The position numbers were made by a program, and so were the translations under genes. From the NCBI GenBank assembly GCA_016716275.1, contig JADJWR010000002.1, positions 558,001-622,000 on the forward strand: DNA of 64,000 bases, given 5' to 3'. Below are positions 40,087 through 49,614 of this stretch, in pieces. Origin of the DNA: Burkholderiales bacterium. Its GTDB lineage: Bacteria > Pseudomonadota > Gammaproteobacteria > Burkholderiales > Burkholderiaceae_F. How positions within the stretch are numbered: position 1 is the stretch's first letter; every line of letters begins with the position of its first letter. Below the pieces are notes generated by a model. It was not told where the DNA came from. It was given only the letters and a program-made list of their open reading frames with translations, and made no database searches.

Positions 40087-41394
40087 TCAGGGGTGGCTGC
40101 GCCCGCCGGGCGGCAGCGTGAACCAGGCGCCGCCGGCCGTTGCCATGGCGAAGCCGACCTCGTAGAGCGAGCGCATCTGCGCCGGGTCGAAGATCTCCTC
40201 GCCGCCCACGGCCACGTCGTCCGGGATGGTGATCCACTGGAAGCCGGCCTGCTGGCTTTGCGCGTAGCTGAAGATGCGGAACAGGTCGCCGATGGCGGCG
40301 GCGCGGCCCGACGCATCGATGACGCGCGCCGCGATCGCCGGCAGCGAGCGGCTCACCGGCTCGGGCATCGGCACCAGCTGGCCGTTGTGGATGACGAAGA
40401 TGTCCTCGTGGCCGGTGCCGCCGTGCCCGCCGCGCTGGCTGACGATCGAGCCGCGGAACACGCCGCCGTTGAGGAACACGCGCGCACCGACGCCGCCGTC
40501 CACATGCATCTCGTCGTAGCGCGGTCCGCCGGGTTCGAGCTCGACCTCGAAGAACACCGGCGGAAAGGCCACCGGAATCGATGCCGACGCCAGCATCACC
40601 TGGCGGAACAGGGCCAGTGCTTCGGGGTTGCCGCTCGCGGCGATCAGGCCCATGTTCCAGACCACGAAGCGCGGCACGTCGAGGTCGGTGGTGCCGATGT
40701 ACATGCGCCGACCCTGCCGGTGCGCCTCGGCGACACGGAACAGCAGGTCGTCGTCGACGTGGCGCTCGATCAATGCCTGCAGCGGCCGGGTGTCGGCCAG
40801 CGCCTCGCCGCCGAGCAGCTGCGACAGCTGCGAGAGAGCCGAGCCGACGACGAAGATGTCGCGGGTCCGCGTGGTGGTGTAGAACTCGCGCAGCGCGGCG
40901 TCGAACTCGGCGCCGAGGAAGGCGAAGGGCGCCATCAGCGCGCCGGTTGAAACACCGGTGACGATCTTGAACACCGGCCGCGTGCCGGTGCTCGTCCAGC
41001 CGTTGAGGTAGCCGGCGCCGAACGCGCCGTACGCGCCGCCGCCGGACAGCGCCAGATGCGGATAGCGCACCGCGCCGTCGGCGCCCGGCGGAAAGTCCCG
41101 CGCCGATTCCTGCGCGAACGACAGCGCCAGGTCGCGCTCCATCGCCTCGTTGGGCTGTCCTGCCCGGGCGCGCACCTCGGGCATCTGCGGGATCGCCGCC
41201 GTCATGGCACGCTGCGGCGGCGCCGGATTGCGCGGCAGCGAACCGCAGGCGCTGGTCGCGAGCACCAGGCACAGCAGGGCGGTGCGGACGATGCCGCAGC
41301 CGCCGCCGATGCTCACGATGCGGCGTTCCTCGCCGGCCACCGGCAGAGCCGCTTGGGCAGGCGTCAGCGGCTGCGGCGTCTCTGGCCTGTTCAT
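40087..41394 (-). CDS. Patatin-like phospholipase lipoprotein
   Basis: Acyl hydrolase of 435 residues. A hydrophobic stretch with lipobox L-V-L-A-T-S-A-C at about residues 43-50 points to a lipoprotein, with an unusually long n-region from the ATG at 41394; a later internal start is possible. Catalytic parts are complete: G-G-G-A-Y-G-A-F, Ser149 in G-V-S-T-G-A-L, and Asp299 in V-D-G-G-V-G. It is convergent with pldA, with a 24-bp gap, so two envelope-facing phospholipases meet tail to tail. It differs from the cytosolic patatin at 12-13 kb. Confidence 0.86.
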   Translation of the reverse strand: MNRPETPQPLTPAQAALPVAGEERRIVSIGGGCGIVRTALLCLVLATSACGSLPRNPAPPQRAMTAAIPQMPEVRARAGQPNEAMERDLALSFAQESARDFPPGADGAVRYPHLALSGGGAYGAFGAGYLNGWTSTGTRPVFKIVTGVSTGALMAPFAFLGAEFDAALREFYTTTRTRDIFVVGSALSQLSQLLGGEALADTRPLQALIERHVDDDLLFRVAEAHRQGRRMYIGTTDLDVPRFVVWNMGLIAASGNPEALALFRQVMLASASIPVAFPPVFFEVELEPGGPRYDEMHVDGGVGARVFLNGGVFRGSIVSQRGGHGGTGHEDIFVIHNGQLVPMPEPVSRSLPAIAARVIDASGRAAAIGDLFRIFSYAQSQQAGFQWITIPDDVAVGGEEIFDPAQMRSLYEVGFAMATAGGAWFTLPPGGRSHP

Positions 41395-41579
41395 CAGGGT
41401 CCTTGTCCGGTCGGACTCCGGGAAGCGGGAAGGATAGCGGCGTGCCGCAACGGCTGGCGCAGGTTCGGCCAGTACGCCGCGGCACTTCGATCGAACGCCA
41501 CTGCATCGGATCGCCGGCCGAGCCGCCGTCGGCGAGCCTGGGCCGATACACTGGCTCCGACTCGACGAAGGTAGACCCG

Positions 41580-42173
41580 ATGAAGCTGAATCTCCGCAGC
41601 GCGCGGACGCTGTGCACGGCGAAGGAACTGGAGCTGGTCATGGCGGGCAGCCGCGAAGGGCTCAGGGCGCTGAGCGAAGCGCGGCTGAAGCTCAAGGTCG
41701 TCCGCGCCCGCAACCTGCGCGACAAGTACCGCGACCTGCTGCGCCGCCAGCGGCTGGCGGCACGGCGGCCGGGTGCGAAGCCGGCGCGCGACGATGCCAA
41801 CGCGCGCACCGAGTCGAAGGTGGCGCTGTTCGAGCAGACGCTGGCCCGCTTCGTCGATCGGCTGGCGCAGGTGCAGGCGGCAGCGAAGAAGCCGGTCGGG
41901 AAGAAGCCCGTCGCGAGGAAGGCCGTGGCGAAGAAGGCTGCGGCGAGCAAGCCGGCGGCGCCGAAGGTGCAGCGTTCTGCCAAGGCACCGGCACCGATCA
42001 CGCCGCTGGCGCCGACGGTGCAGCCGCCGCCGGCGCGCGGATTCGTCTCCGACAAGGCGGCGCAGAGCGCACGCAACGTCAGGCTGAAATCGATCAACGC
42101 CAGGAACGTGCAGGCCCACGTGAGCGCGCGCGGCCGCCGCAACCAGGCCAAGCGCGACTCGCGACCGAGGTAG
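41580..42173 (+). CDS. Basic Lys/Ala-rich protein with histone-H1-like tail
   Basis: Protein of 197 residues, strongly basic. Residues 1-105 look helical (Arg/Leu/Glu-rich with R-A-R-N-L-R-D-K-Y-R). Residues 105-140 are K-K-P-V, A-R-K-A and K-K-A-A units as in bacterial histone-H1-like proteins, followed by a Pro stretch and an Arg-rich end. GAAGG lies before the ATG at 41580. Nucleic-acid binding is a reasonable guess from composition only; no known fold is recognised. It is between divergent patatin and SLC13 genes. Confidence 0.65.
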   Translation: MKLNLRSARTLCTAKELELVMAGSREGLRALSEARLKLKVVRARNLRDKYRDLLRRQRLAARRPGAKPARDDANARTESKVALFEQTLARFVDRLAQVQAAAKKPVGKKPVARKAVAKKAAASKPAAPKVQRSAKAPAPITPLAPTVQPPPARGFVSDKAAQSARNVRLKSINARNVQAHVSARGRRNQAKRDSRPR

Positions 42174-42245
42174 CCGGGCCGACGCCGACCCCCGGCGCCT
42201 GTCCTCCACCAGGCCCGACGTGCGCACCGCGAGCCGGAGCCCGCG

Positions 42246-44120
42246 ATGAGTCACGAGCAACTGCTGATCGTCGCCGTCCTGGCAGCCGCAGTGGCGATGT
42301 TCCTGTGGGGCCGCTGGCGGCACGACATGGTCGCCGTCGCCGCGCTACTCGCCTGCGTGCTGGGCGGGTTGGTTGCGCCGGCCGACGCGTTCACCGGCTT
42401 CGCCCATCCGGCGGTGATCACCGTGGCCTGCGTACTGGTGCTCAGTCGCGGCCTGCAGACTTCGGGCGCGGTCGACGCGCTGGTCCGCGTCGTGCTGCCC
42501 GCCAGCGCCGGGCCGTTGCTGTCGATCGCGGCGCTGACCGGGCTCGGTGCGCTGCTGTCGGCGTTCATGAACAACGTCGGTGCGCTGGCGCTGCTGATGC
42601 CGGTGGCGATCCAGCTCGCCGGCCGGCTCGAACTGCCCCCGGGGCGGCTGCTGATGCCGCTCGCCTTCGGCTCGATCCTCGGCGGCATGACGACGCTGAT
42701 CGGCACGCCGCCGAACCTGATCGTCTCCGGCTTCCGCGACCGCACCGGCGCCGGCACCTTCGCCATGTTCGACTTCACGCCGGTGGGGTTGGCCGTGGCC
42801 GCCGCCGGCGTCGTGTTCGTCACACTGGTTGGCTGGCGGCTGGTGCCGGTGCGCCGGCAGGCCAGCGCCGAAGGCTTCGACACTGGCGCGTACATCACCG
42901 AAGCGCGGGTGGCCGACGACAGCAAGGCAGCCGGCAGGACGCTGCGGGAGATCGAGCGGCTGCTCGACGAGGCCGATGCGCAGGTGGTCGGCCTGGTGCG
43001 CAACGAGGTGCGCGTGACGGCGCCGAACCCGGGCCGGGTGGTGCGCGCCGGTGACATCCTGGTCATCGAGGCGGAGGCCGAAGCGCTGGCCAATGCGCTG
43101 ACGAGCCTCGGCCTGAAGCTCGAAGAAGCGCGGGACAGCGACAAACGAGACAAGGCCGACGGCGAGGCGAGCGGACCGGCCGATGACCGATCGGCCGCCG
43201 GCAGCGATGCGCAGCCGGGGCAGGCCAGCGATCAGGCCGACCAGGACAGGCCGGCCGGCAGCGAGGAGATCGTGCTGATGGAACTTGCCGTGCTGCCTGC
43301 GTCGTCTCTGGCGGGACGGTCGGCGACCGACATCGAGCTGCGCAGCCGCTACGGGATCAACCTGCTTGCCGTTTCGCGGCAGGGGCGGCGCTCGACGGCG
43401 CGGCTGCGATCGATGGCGCTGCAGCCCGGCGACCTGCTGCTGATGCAGGGCCCGTCGGAAGCGCTGATGGAGTTCGCCGCCAGCGCCGGCTGCGTGCCGC
43501 TGGCGGAACGCGAACTGCGCATCCCGGACAGGCGCAAGGCGATCGCCGCCGGCGCGATCATGGCGGCGGCCGTCGGCGGCGCCGCCTTCGGGCTGCTGCC
43601 GGCGGCGATCTCGTTCGCCGCCGGGGTCCTTGCGTCGATGGCGTTGCGCACGGTGCCGCCGCGGGCCGTCTACGAGGCCGTCGACTGGCCGGTGATTGTC
43701 CTGCTCGCCGCGCTGATCCCGGTGGCCGGCGCGATGGCCTCGACCGGCGCCGCCGACCTGATCGCGGGATTCCTGCTGCAGGCCGTCGCCCAGGGGCACC
43801 CGGTGATCGCGCTGGCGGCGATCCTGGTCGTGACCATGACGCTGTCGGACCTGATGAACAATGCCGCCACCGCGGCGGTGATGTCGCCGGTGGCGATCGG
43901 CACCGCCGGCGCGCTCGGCGTCAGCAGCGACCCGTTCCTGATGGCCGTGGCCGTCGGCGCCTCCTGCGCCTTTCTGACGCCGATCGGTCACCAGAACAAC
44001 ACGCTGATTCTCGGCCCGGGAGGCTTTCGCTTCGGCGACTACTGGCGGCTCGGCCTGCCGCTCGAACTGCTGGTGATCGCCGTGAGCATCCCGATGCTGC
44101 TCGCGGTCTGGCCGCTGTAG
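42246..44120 (+). CDS. SLC13-family permease with two RCK_C (TrkA-C) domains
   Basis: Inner-membrane carrier of 624 residues in the divalent anion/sodium symporter type. N-terminal membrane half: F-M-N-N-V-G-A-L-A-L-L-M-P and I-G-T-P-P-N-L-I. The cytoplasmic middle (about 205-430) holds two TrkA-C-like modules with G-D-I-L-V-I-E and G-D-L-L-L-M-Q-G, separated by a charged, Asp/Gln-rich linker (about 298-340). The C-terminal membrane half repeats the signature D-L-M-N-N-A-A-T-A and G-H-Q-N-N-T. Substrate (sulfate, dicarboxylate or other) is unknown. Confidence 0.88.
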   Translation: MSHEQLLIVAVLAAAVAMFLWGRWRHDMVAVAALLACVLGGLVAPADAFTGFAHPAVITVACVLVLSRGLQTSGAVDALVRVVLPASAGPLLSIAALTGLGALLSAFMNNVGALALLMPVAIQLAGRLELPPGRLLMPLAFGSILGGMTTLIGTPPNLIVSGFRDRTGAGTFAMFDFTPVGLAVAAAGVVFVTLVGWRLVPVRRQASAEGFDTGAYITEARVADDSKAAGRTLREIERLLDEADAQVVGLVRNEVRVTAPNPGRVVRAGDILVIEAEAEALANALTSLGLKLEEARDSDKRDKADGEASGPADDRSAAGSDAQPGQASDQADQDRPAGSEEIVLMELAVLPASSLAGRSATDIELRSRYGINLLAVSRQGRRSTARLRSMALQPGDLLLMQGPSEALMEFAASAGCVPLAERELRIPDRRKAIAAGAIMAAAVGGAAFGLLPAAISFAAGVLASMALRTVPPRAVYEAVDWPVIVLLAALIPVAGAMASTGAADLIAGFLLQAVAQGHPVIALAAILVVTMTLSDLMNNAATAAVMSPVAIGTAGALGVSSDPFLMAVAVGASCAFLTPIGHQNNTLILGPGGFRFGDYWRLGLPLELLVIAVSIPMLLAVWPL

Positions 44121-44128
44121 CGCCGCCG

Positions 44129-46840
44129 TCAGGGCGGCGAGGCCGCGGCCGAGCCTTCGGCCGCCTGCAGCGGCAGCCGGATCCGCACGAACTCGCTGTC
44201 AGCGCCCGACTGCACCTCGAAGCCGAGCGCGCGCGCCAGCCTGAGCATGCCGGCGTTCTCGCGAAGCACGTCGCCGACCAGCTCGCCGGTGCCGCGTTCG
44301 CGGCAGTAGCGGATCATCTTCTTCATCAGCAGGAAGCCGAGGCTGCGGCCCTTCATGTCGGAACGCACGATGACGCCGAACTCGGCGCGCGCGTTGTCCG
44401 GATCGGTGACCGCGCGCACCGTGCCGATCGTCTCCTGCTGGCCGTCGGCGCCGGCGATGGTGGCGACGAACGCCATCTCGCGCTCGTAGTCGATCTGGGT
44501 GAGCCGGGCCAGTTCCGACGGCGCGATCGAGCGGCGGCTGCTGAACACGCGCAGGCGGATGTCCTCCGGGTCGAGCCTGGCGAGGAAAGCGAGGTGCCGC
44601 TCGCCGTCGTCGGGCCGGATCGGCCGCATCAGCATCTCGCCGTCGTCCCAGGCGAAGGCTTCCTCGAGCTCGCGCGGGTAAGGGCGGATCGCCAGCCTCG
44701 CCTCGCCGTGCGCACGATCCTGCTTCGCCACCCGGGCGCGGCCAGCGAGCGCGACCACGCCCTGCTCGTCGACGAGCAGCGGGTTGATATCCAGCTCGGC
44801 CAGCTCCGGCAGGTCGATGACCATCTGCGACACGGCGACCAGCACGCGGCAGATGGCGGCGAGGTCGACCGGCGGGCGGTCGCGGTAGCCGGCCAGCAGC
44901 CGGGCGATCCGCGTGCGGGAGACGAGCTCGCGCGCCAGCGCGGTGTTCAGCGGCGGCAGGGCCACCGCGCGGTCGCCGACGATCTCCACCGCGGTGCCGC
45001 CGTGACCGAAGACGATCACCGGCCCGAACTGCGGATCGTTGGCCACGCCGATCAGCAGTTCGAAGGCGTTCGGCCGGCGCACCATCGGCTGCACCACGAA
45101 GCCCTCCAGTCGCGCCTGCGGCCGCAGTTCGTGGGCCCGGCGAAGTATCGCCACCGCCGAGGCGCGCAGTTCGTCGGCCGAGTCGATGTTCAGGATCACG
45201 CCGCGCACGTCCGACTTGTGGCTGATGTCGGGCGAGTCGAGCTTCAGTGCGACCGGATAGCCGATCGCCTCGGCGGCCTCGCGGGCGGCGTCGACCGACG
45301 GCGCGGCGCGCGTCTCGACCACCGGTATGCCGTACAGCGTCAGCAGTTCACGGCCCTGCGTGTCGGTCAACCATTGCTGGCCGGCCGTCAGCGCCGCCCG
45401 CAGCAGACCGCGGGCCCGCCCGAGGTCGGGCGCGATCTCGTCGCGCGAACTCGGCGGCGCCTGCAGCAGTTGCTGCTGGTTGCGGCGGTAGGTGACCGAG
45501 TGCACGAAGGCGCGCACCGCTTCCTCCGGCGTGTGATAGCTGGCGATGCCGGCCTGGGCGAAGCGTCGCCACGCATCCTCCACCGACGCCGCGCCGAGCC
45601 AGCACGACAGCACCGGCCTGGTCGCCGCCTTCACCACCGGCACGCAGGCCTCGGCAATGGCGTCGGCCGGCACGATTGCCGACGGCGCGTGGATGAACAG
45701 GATCGCGTCGGCCTCTTTGGCGTCGCCCAGCACCTTCAGCGTCTCGACGTAACGCTCCACCGGCGCGTCGCCGATGATGTCGACCGGGTTGGCGCGCGAC
45801 CACATCGGCGGCAGCAGCGCATCGAGCCTTTCGATCGTCGCCGCCGACAGTTCGGCCAGCCGCGCGCCGCCGAGCGCTGCCGCGTCGGCCGCCAGCACGC
45901 CGGCGCCGCCGCCGTTGCTGACGACCATCAGCCGGTCGCCCTCGAAGCGCGGCCCCCGCGCCAGCGTCTCGACCGCGACGAACAGGTCGAGCAGGTTCTC
46001 CACCCGCAGCATGCCGGCGCGGCGGATCGCCGCGTCGAACACCTCGTCGGCGCCGGCCAGCACGCCGCTGTGGGTCGCCGCCGCCCGCGCGCCTTCCGGC
46101 GCGCGGCCGGTCTTGACCACGATCACCGGTTTGTTGCGCGAGGCGGCCCGTGCGGCCGAGAGGAACTTGCGCGGCGTCTTGACCGACTCGACGTACAGCA
46201 GGATCGCCCGCGTGTGCGGGTCGCTGCCCAGGTAGTCGATCAGGTCGCCGAAGTCGACGTCGGCGCGGTCGCCGACCGAGATGAAATGCGAGAAGCCGAT
46301 GCCGCGCGAATTGGCCCAGTCGAGCACCGCGGTGACCAGGGCGCCGGACTGCGAGACGAAGGCGAGCGGGCCGGACACCGTGCTGACCGGCGCGAAGCTG
46401 GCGTTCAGCCCCAGTCCCGGCACCAGGAAGCCGACGCAGTTGGGGCCGAGGATGCGCAGCAGGTGCGGCTGCGCCGCCTCGAGCATCAGGTCGATGATCC
46501 GGCGTCCCTTGCGGTCGGTGGCGCTGGCCACACCTGCCGTCAGCACCGCCGCGGCGCGTGTGCCGCGCTGGCCGAGTTCCGCGATCAGGCCGGGCAGCGT
46601 CGGCGGCGGCGTGCAGATCACCGCCAGGTCAGGGGCCTGCGGCAGTGCCTTCACGCTGGCGTAGGCCTGCCGGCCGGCAACCTGCGTGTACTTCGGGTTG
46701 ACCGGCCACACCGGCCCCTCGAAGCCGTCGGCGAGCAGGTTGCGCATCACCGTGCTGCCGACGCTGCCGGTCCGCTCGGAGGCGCCGATCACCGCCACCG
46801 AGCGCGGCGACAGCAGGTAGTCGAGGTTGCGGGTGCTCAT
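44129..46840 (-). CDS. Pat-like protein: acyl-CoA synthetase (NDP-forming) fused to GNAT acetyltransferase
   Basis: Three-part protein of 903 residues. CoA-binding/succinyl-CoA-synthetase-like domains (residues 1-470, with S-V-A-V-I-G-A-S and G-P-N-C-V-G-F) are followed by an ATP-grasp domain (about 490-700, with L-K-L-D-S-P-D-I-S-H-K-S-D), then a GNAT domain (about 735-890, with S-D-M-K-G-R-S-L-G-F-L-L-M). This layout is that of Pat/YfiQ, which acetylates and silences acyl-CoA synthetases and other enzymes. Its ATG is 7 bp after the P-type ATPase stop. A target could be the FadD encoded at 58.8 kb, but nothing here proves it. Confidence 0.93.
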   Translation of the reverse strand: MSTRNLDYLLSPRSVAVIGASERTGSVGSTVMRNLLADGFEGPVWPVNPKYTQVAGRQAYASVKALPQAPDLAVICTPPPTLPGLIAELGQRGTRAAAVLTAGVASATDRKGRRIIDLMLEAAQPHLLRILGPNCVGFLVPGLGLNASFAPVSTVSGPLAFVSQSGALVTAVLDWANSRGIGFSHFISVGDRADVDFGDLIDYLGSDPHTRAILLYVESVKTPRKFLSAARAASRNKPVIVVKTGRAPEGARAAATHSGVLAGADEVFDAAIRRAGMLRVENLLDLFVAVETLARGPRFEGDRLMVVSNGGGAGVLAADAAALGGARLAELSAATIERLDALLPPMWSRANPVDIIGDAPVERYVETLKVLGDAKEADAILFIHAPSAIVPADAIAEACVPVVKAATRPVLSCWLGAASVEDAWRRFAQAGIASYHTPEEAVRAFVHSVTYRRNQQQLLQAPPSSRDEIAPDLGRARGLLRAALTAGQQWLTDTQGRELLTLYGIPVVETRAAPSVDAAREAAEAIGYPVALKLDSPDISHKSDVRGVILNIDSADELRASAVAILRRAHELRPQARLEGFVVQPMVRRPNAFELLIGVANDPQFGPVIVFGHGGTAVEIVGDRAVALPPLNTALARELVSRTRIARLLAGYRDRPPVDLAAICRVLVAVSQMVIDLPELAELDINPLLVDEQGVVALAGRARVAKQDRAHGEARLAIRPYPRELEEAFAWDDGEMLMRPIRPDDGERHLAFLARLDPEDIRLRVFSSRRSIAPSELARLTQIDYEREMAFVATIAGADGQQETIGTVRAVTDPDNARAEFGVIVRSDMKGRSLGFLLMKKMIRYCRERGTGELVGDVLRENAGMLRLARALGFEVQSGADSEFVRIRLPLQAAEGSAAASPP

Positions 46841-46847
46841 TCGAGCT

Positions 46848-49580
46848 TCATACCACGGCGCCGAACCAGCCGCGCCGCTGCGCCCACTTCGCCGCTTCCA
46901 TTGCCGGCAGGATGGTCAGCGACACGCCGATCACGACCGCCCATTGCTCGGGCTGCATGTCGAAGGTCGACAGCGGCGTCTGCAGGAAGGGCAGGTAGAT
47001 CACCAGCAGCAGCAGCGCGAGCTCCCAGGCGATCGCCAGGTTCAGCCATTTGTTGGCAAACGGCCGTCGCAGCACGGAATGCCGGTCCGAGCGGAAGTTG
47101 AAGGCGTTCCAGAACTGGATCATGACCAGCGACACGAAGGTCATCGCCATCGCCTCACCGGCGCTGCGGCCCGATTGCAGCAGCCAGGCGAACAGGCCGA
47201 GGTTGGCGAGCGCCGTCCAGGCGCCGGCGATCAGCATCAGCACGACCACCGGCCGGGTGAAGATCCCGGCGCGCGGATCGCGCGGCGCGCGCCGCATCAG
47301 GTCGGCCTCCGGCGGATCGACCGCCAGGGCCAGCGCCGGCAGGCCGTCGGTGGCGAGGTTGACGTAGAGGATCTGCACCGCGGTCAGCGGCAGCGGCAGA
47401 CCCAGAAGCGTCGCGCCGGCCATCAGGCCGATCTCGCCGATGTTCGACGACAGCAGGAACATCAGGTACTTCTTGATGTTGCCGAAGATGCCGCGGCCCT
47501 CCTCGACCGCGGCGACGATCGAGGCGAAGTTGTCGTCGGTCAGCGTCATCGCCGCCGCTTCCTTGGCCACGTCGGTGCCGGTGATGCCCATCGCCACGCC
47601 GATGTCGGCGCGCTTCAGCGCCGGCGCGTCGTTGACCCCGTCGCCGGTCATCGCCACCACGTGGCCGCGCTTCTGCAGCGCCTCGACCACCCGCAGCTTG
47701 TGCGCCGGCGACACCCGCGCGTAGACGTCGATCGACTCGACGTCGCGCTCGAGGGCAGCATCGTCGAGTTCCTCCAGCTCGGCTCCGGTGACGACGCGGC
47801 CGCCTTTCAGTATGCCGAGCTCGTCGGCCACCGCCTGCGCCGTGACCGGGTGATCGCCGGTGATCATCACCACGCGGATGCCCGCCTGCCTGCAGGTGCT
47901 GATCGCCTCCTTCGCCTCCGGCCGCGGCGGATCGATCATGCCGACCAGACCGAGGAAGGTCATCTCGCGCTCGGCGTTCTCCGGCGTCGCGTCGGCCCGT
48001 CGCGCCACGGCCAGCACGCGCAGCGCCTCGCTGGCCATCTTGCGCGCCGCCTCGAGGATCGTCCGGCGGTGCGCCTCGTCGAGCGGCGCCTCGCCCTCGG
48101 CGGTGCGCCGCGCCACGCACGACTCGAGGATCACCTCCGGCGCCCCCTTGGCGTAGGCCACCATGCCTTCGCCGTGCTCGTGCAGGGTGGTCATCCGCTT
48201 CGTTTCGGAGGCGAACGGCACTTCGTGGCGGCGCGGATGGCGCTGCTCGAGTTCGGCCTTGTGCAGGCCGGCCTTGGCCGCGGCCACCACCAGTGCGCCC
48301 TCGGTCGGGTCGCCGCGGATCGTCCAGCTCTCCGCCGCCTCGCCCCTGACGATCTGTGCGTCGGAGGCGAGCGCCGCGGCGCGCAGCAGGTCGCGCACCG
48401 GCCGGTGCAGCGGATGGTCGTGCTCGGGCGCCAGCTCGACGCGCGCGCCGTCGAAGGAGAACTCGCCGTGCGGCCGGTAGCCGGCGCCGGAGACGTCGAG
48501 CAGGTGGCCGGCGACGTAAAGCCGGCGCGCCGTCATCTCGTCGCGGGTCAGGGTGCCGGTCTTGTCCGAGCAGATCACCGAGGTGCTGCCGAGCGTCTCG
48601 ACCGCCGGCAGCCGGCGCATCAGTGCGCGGCGCCTGACCAGCCGCTGCACGCCGAGCGCCAGCGAAATCGTCACCACCGCCGGCAGCGCCTCGGGCACGA
48701 CGGCGACCGCCAGCGCGATGCCGAAGATCAGCATCTCGATGAACGGCTGGCCGCGGGCGAGGCCGAAGGCGACGATCAGCGCGACGACGACGATCGCCGC
48801 GCGCACCAGCAGGTGGCCGAGCCGGTCCAGGTTGGCCTGCAGCGGCGTGCGGCCGGTCTCCACCGTTTCCAGCAGCCTGGCGATGCGGCCGAACTCGGTC
48901 GCCATGCCGGTGGCGACCACCATCGCCCGGCCGCGACCGTAGGTGGCGCTGGTGCCCGCGTAGACCATGTTGCGCCGGTCGCCGATGGCCAGGTCGCCGC
49001 CTGGCAGTGCGGCGCTGCGCTTTTCCACCGCCACCGACTCGCCGGTCAGCGCCGCCTCCTGCACCTGCAGGTTGATCGCCTCGATCAGGCGCGCATCAGC
49101 GGCGATGCGGTCGCCGGTGGCGAGCAGCAGCACGTCGCCAGGCACCACTTCGCGCGCCGGCACCTTCGCTTCCCGACCGTCGCGCAGCACGGTGGCGCCC
49201 GGCGCCGCCATCTGCTTGAGTGCCTCGATGGCCCGCTCGGCCCGGTACTCCTGCACGAAGCCGAGCAGCACCGCGAACAGCACGATGACGGTGATCGCGA
49301 TCGCCTCCACCGCATGGCCGAGGAACGCCGACAGCGCGGTGGCTACCAGCAGGATGACGATCAGCACGTTCTTCAGCTGCGCCGCCAGCAGTGCCCACGG
49401 CGAGATCCGCTCGGCCGCCTGCAGTTCGTTGGGACCGTATTCGGCCAGCCGCCGCCGCGCCTCGCCGGCTGTCAGCCCCTCGGTCGAGACGCGCAGCCGG
49501 GCGGCGGCCTCGCCAACGCTCAACGTGTGCCAGGCGGGCGCGGTGCCGGCGGCAGTGTCGCGGATGGCCGGGGTGTTCAT
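46848..49580 (-). CDS. P-type cation ATPase (Ca2+-type, P2A-like)
   Basis: Cation pump of 910 residues. Phosphorylation motif S-D-K-T-G-T-L-T with Asp339, T-G-E-S in the actuator domain, M-T-G-D-G-V-N-D-A-P in the hinge. The transmembrane motif V-V-P-E-A-L-P-A-V-V replaces the more common P-E-G-L-P of Ca2+ pumps, and M6 has N-L-A-T-D-G-L-P-A-L-A. An N-terminal cation-ATPase domain starts L-S-V-G-E-A-A-A. Ca2+ or Mn2+ is most likely but not certain. It is 34 bp after the amidohydrolase gene in the same direction. Confidence 0.92.
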   Translation of the reverse strand: MNTPAIRDTAAGTAPAWHTLSVGEAAARLRVSTEGLTAGEARRRLAEYGPNELQAAERISPWALLAAQLKNVLIVILLVATALSAFLGHAVEAIAITVIVLFAVLLGFVQEYRAERAIEALKQMAAPGATVLRDGREAKVPAREVVPGDVLLLATGDRIAADARLIEAINLQVQEAALTGESVAVEKRSAALPGGDLAIGDRRNMVYAGTSATYGRGRAMVVATGMATEFGRIARLLETVETGRTPLQANLDRLGHLLVRAAIVVVALIVAFGLARGQPFIEMLIFGIALAVAVVPEALPAVVTISLALGVQRLVRRRALMRRLPAVETLGSTSVICSDKTGTLTRDEMTARRLYVAGHLLDVSGAGYRPHGEFSFDGARVELAPEHDHPLHRPVRDLLRAAALASDAQIVRGEAAESWTIRGDPTEGALVVAAAKAGLHKAELEQRHPRRHEVPFASETKRMTTLHEHGEGMVAYAKGAPEVILESCVARRTAEGEAPLDEAHRRTILEAARKMASEALRVLAVARRADATPENAEREMTFLGLVGMIDPPRPEAKEAISTCRQAGIRVVMITGDHPVTAQAVADELGILKGGRVVTGAELEELDDAALERDVESIDVYARVSPAHKLRVVEALQKRGHVVAMTGDGVNDAPALKRADIGVAMGITGTDVAKEAAAMTLTDDNFASIVAAVEEGRGIFGNIKKYLMFLLSSNIGEIGLMAGATLLGLPLPLTAVQILYVNLATDGLPALALAVDPPEADLMRRAPRDPRAGIFTRPVVVLMLIAGAWTALANLGLFAWLLQSGRSAGEAMAMTFVSLVMIQFWNAFNFRSDRHSVLRRPFANKWLNLAIAWELALLLLVIYLPFLQTPLSTFDMQPEQWAVVIGVSLTILPAMEAAKWAQRRGWFGAVV

Positions 49581-49614
49581 CAGCCGGGCAGGCGCGGCAG
49601 CCGGAGGTCGGCTC

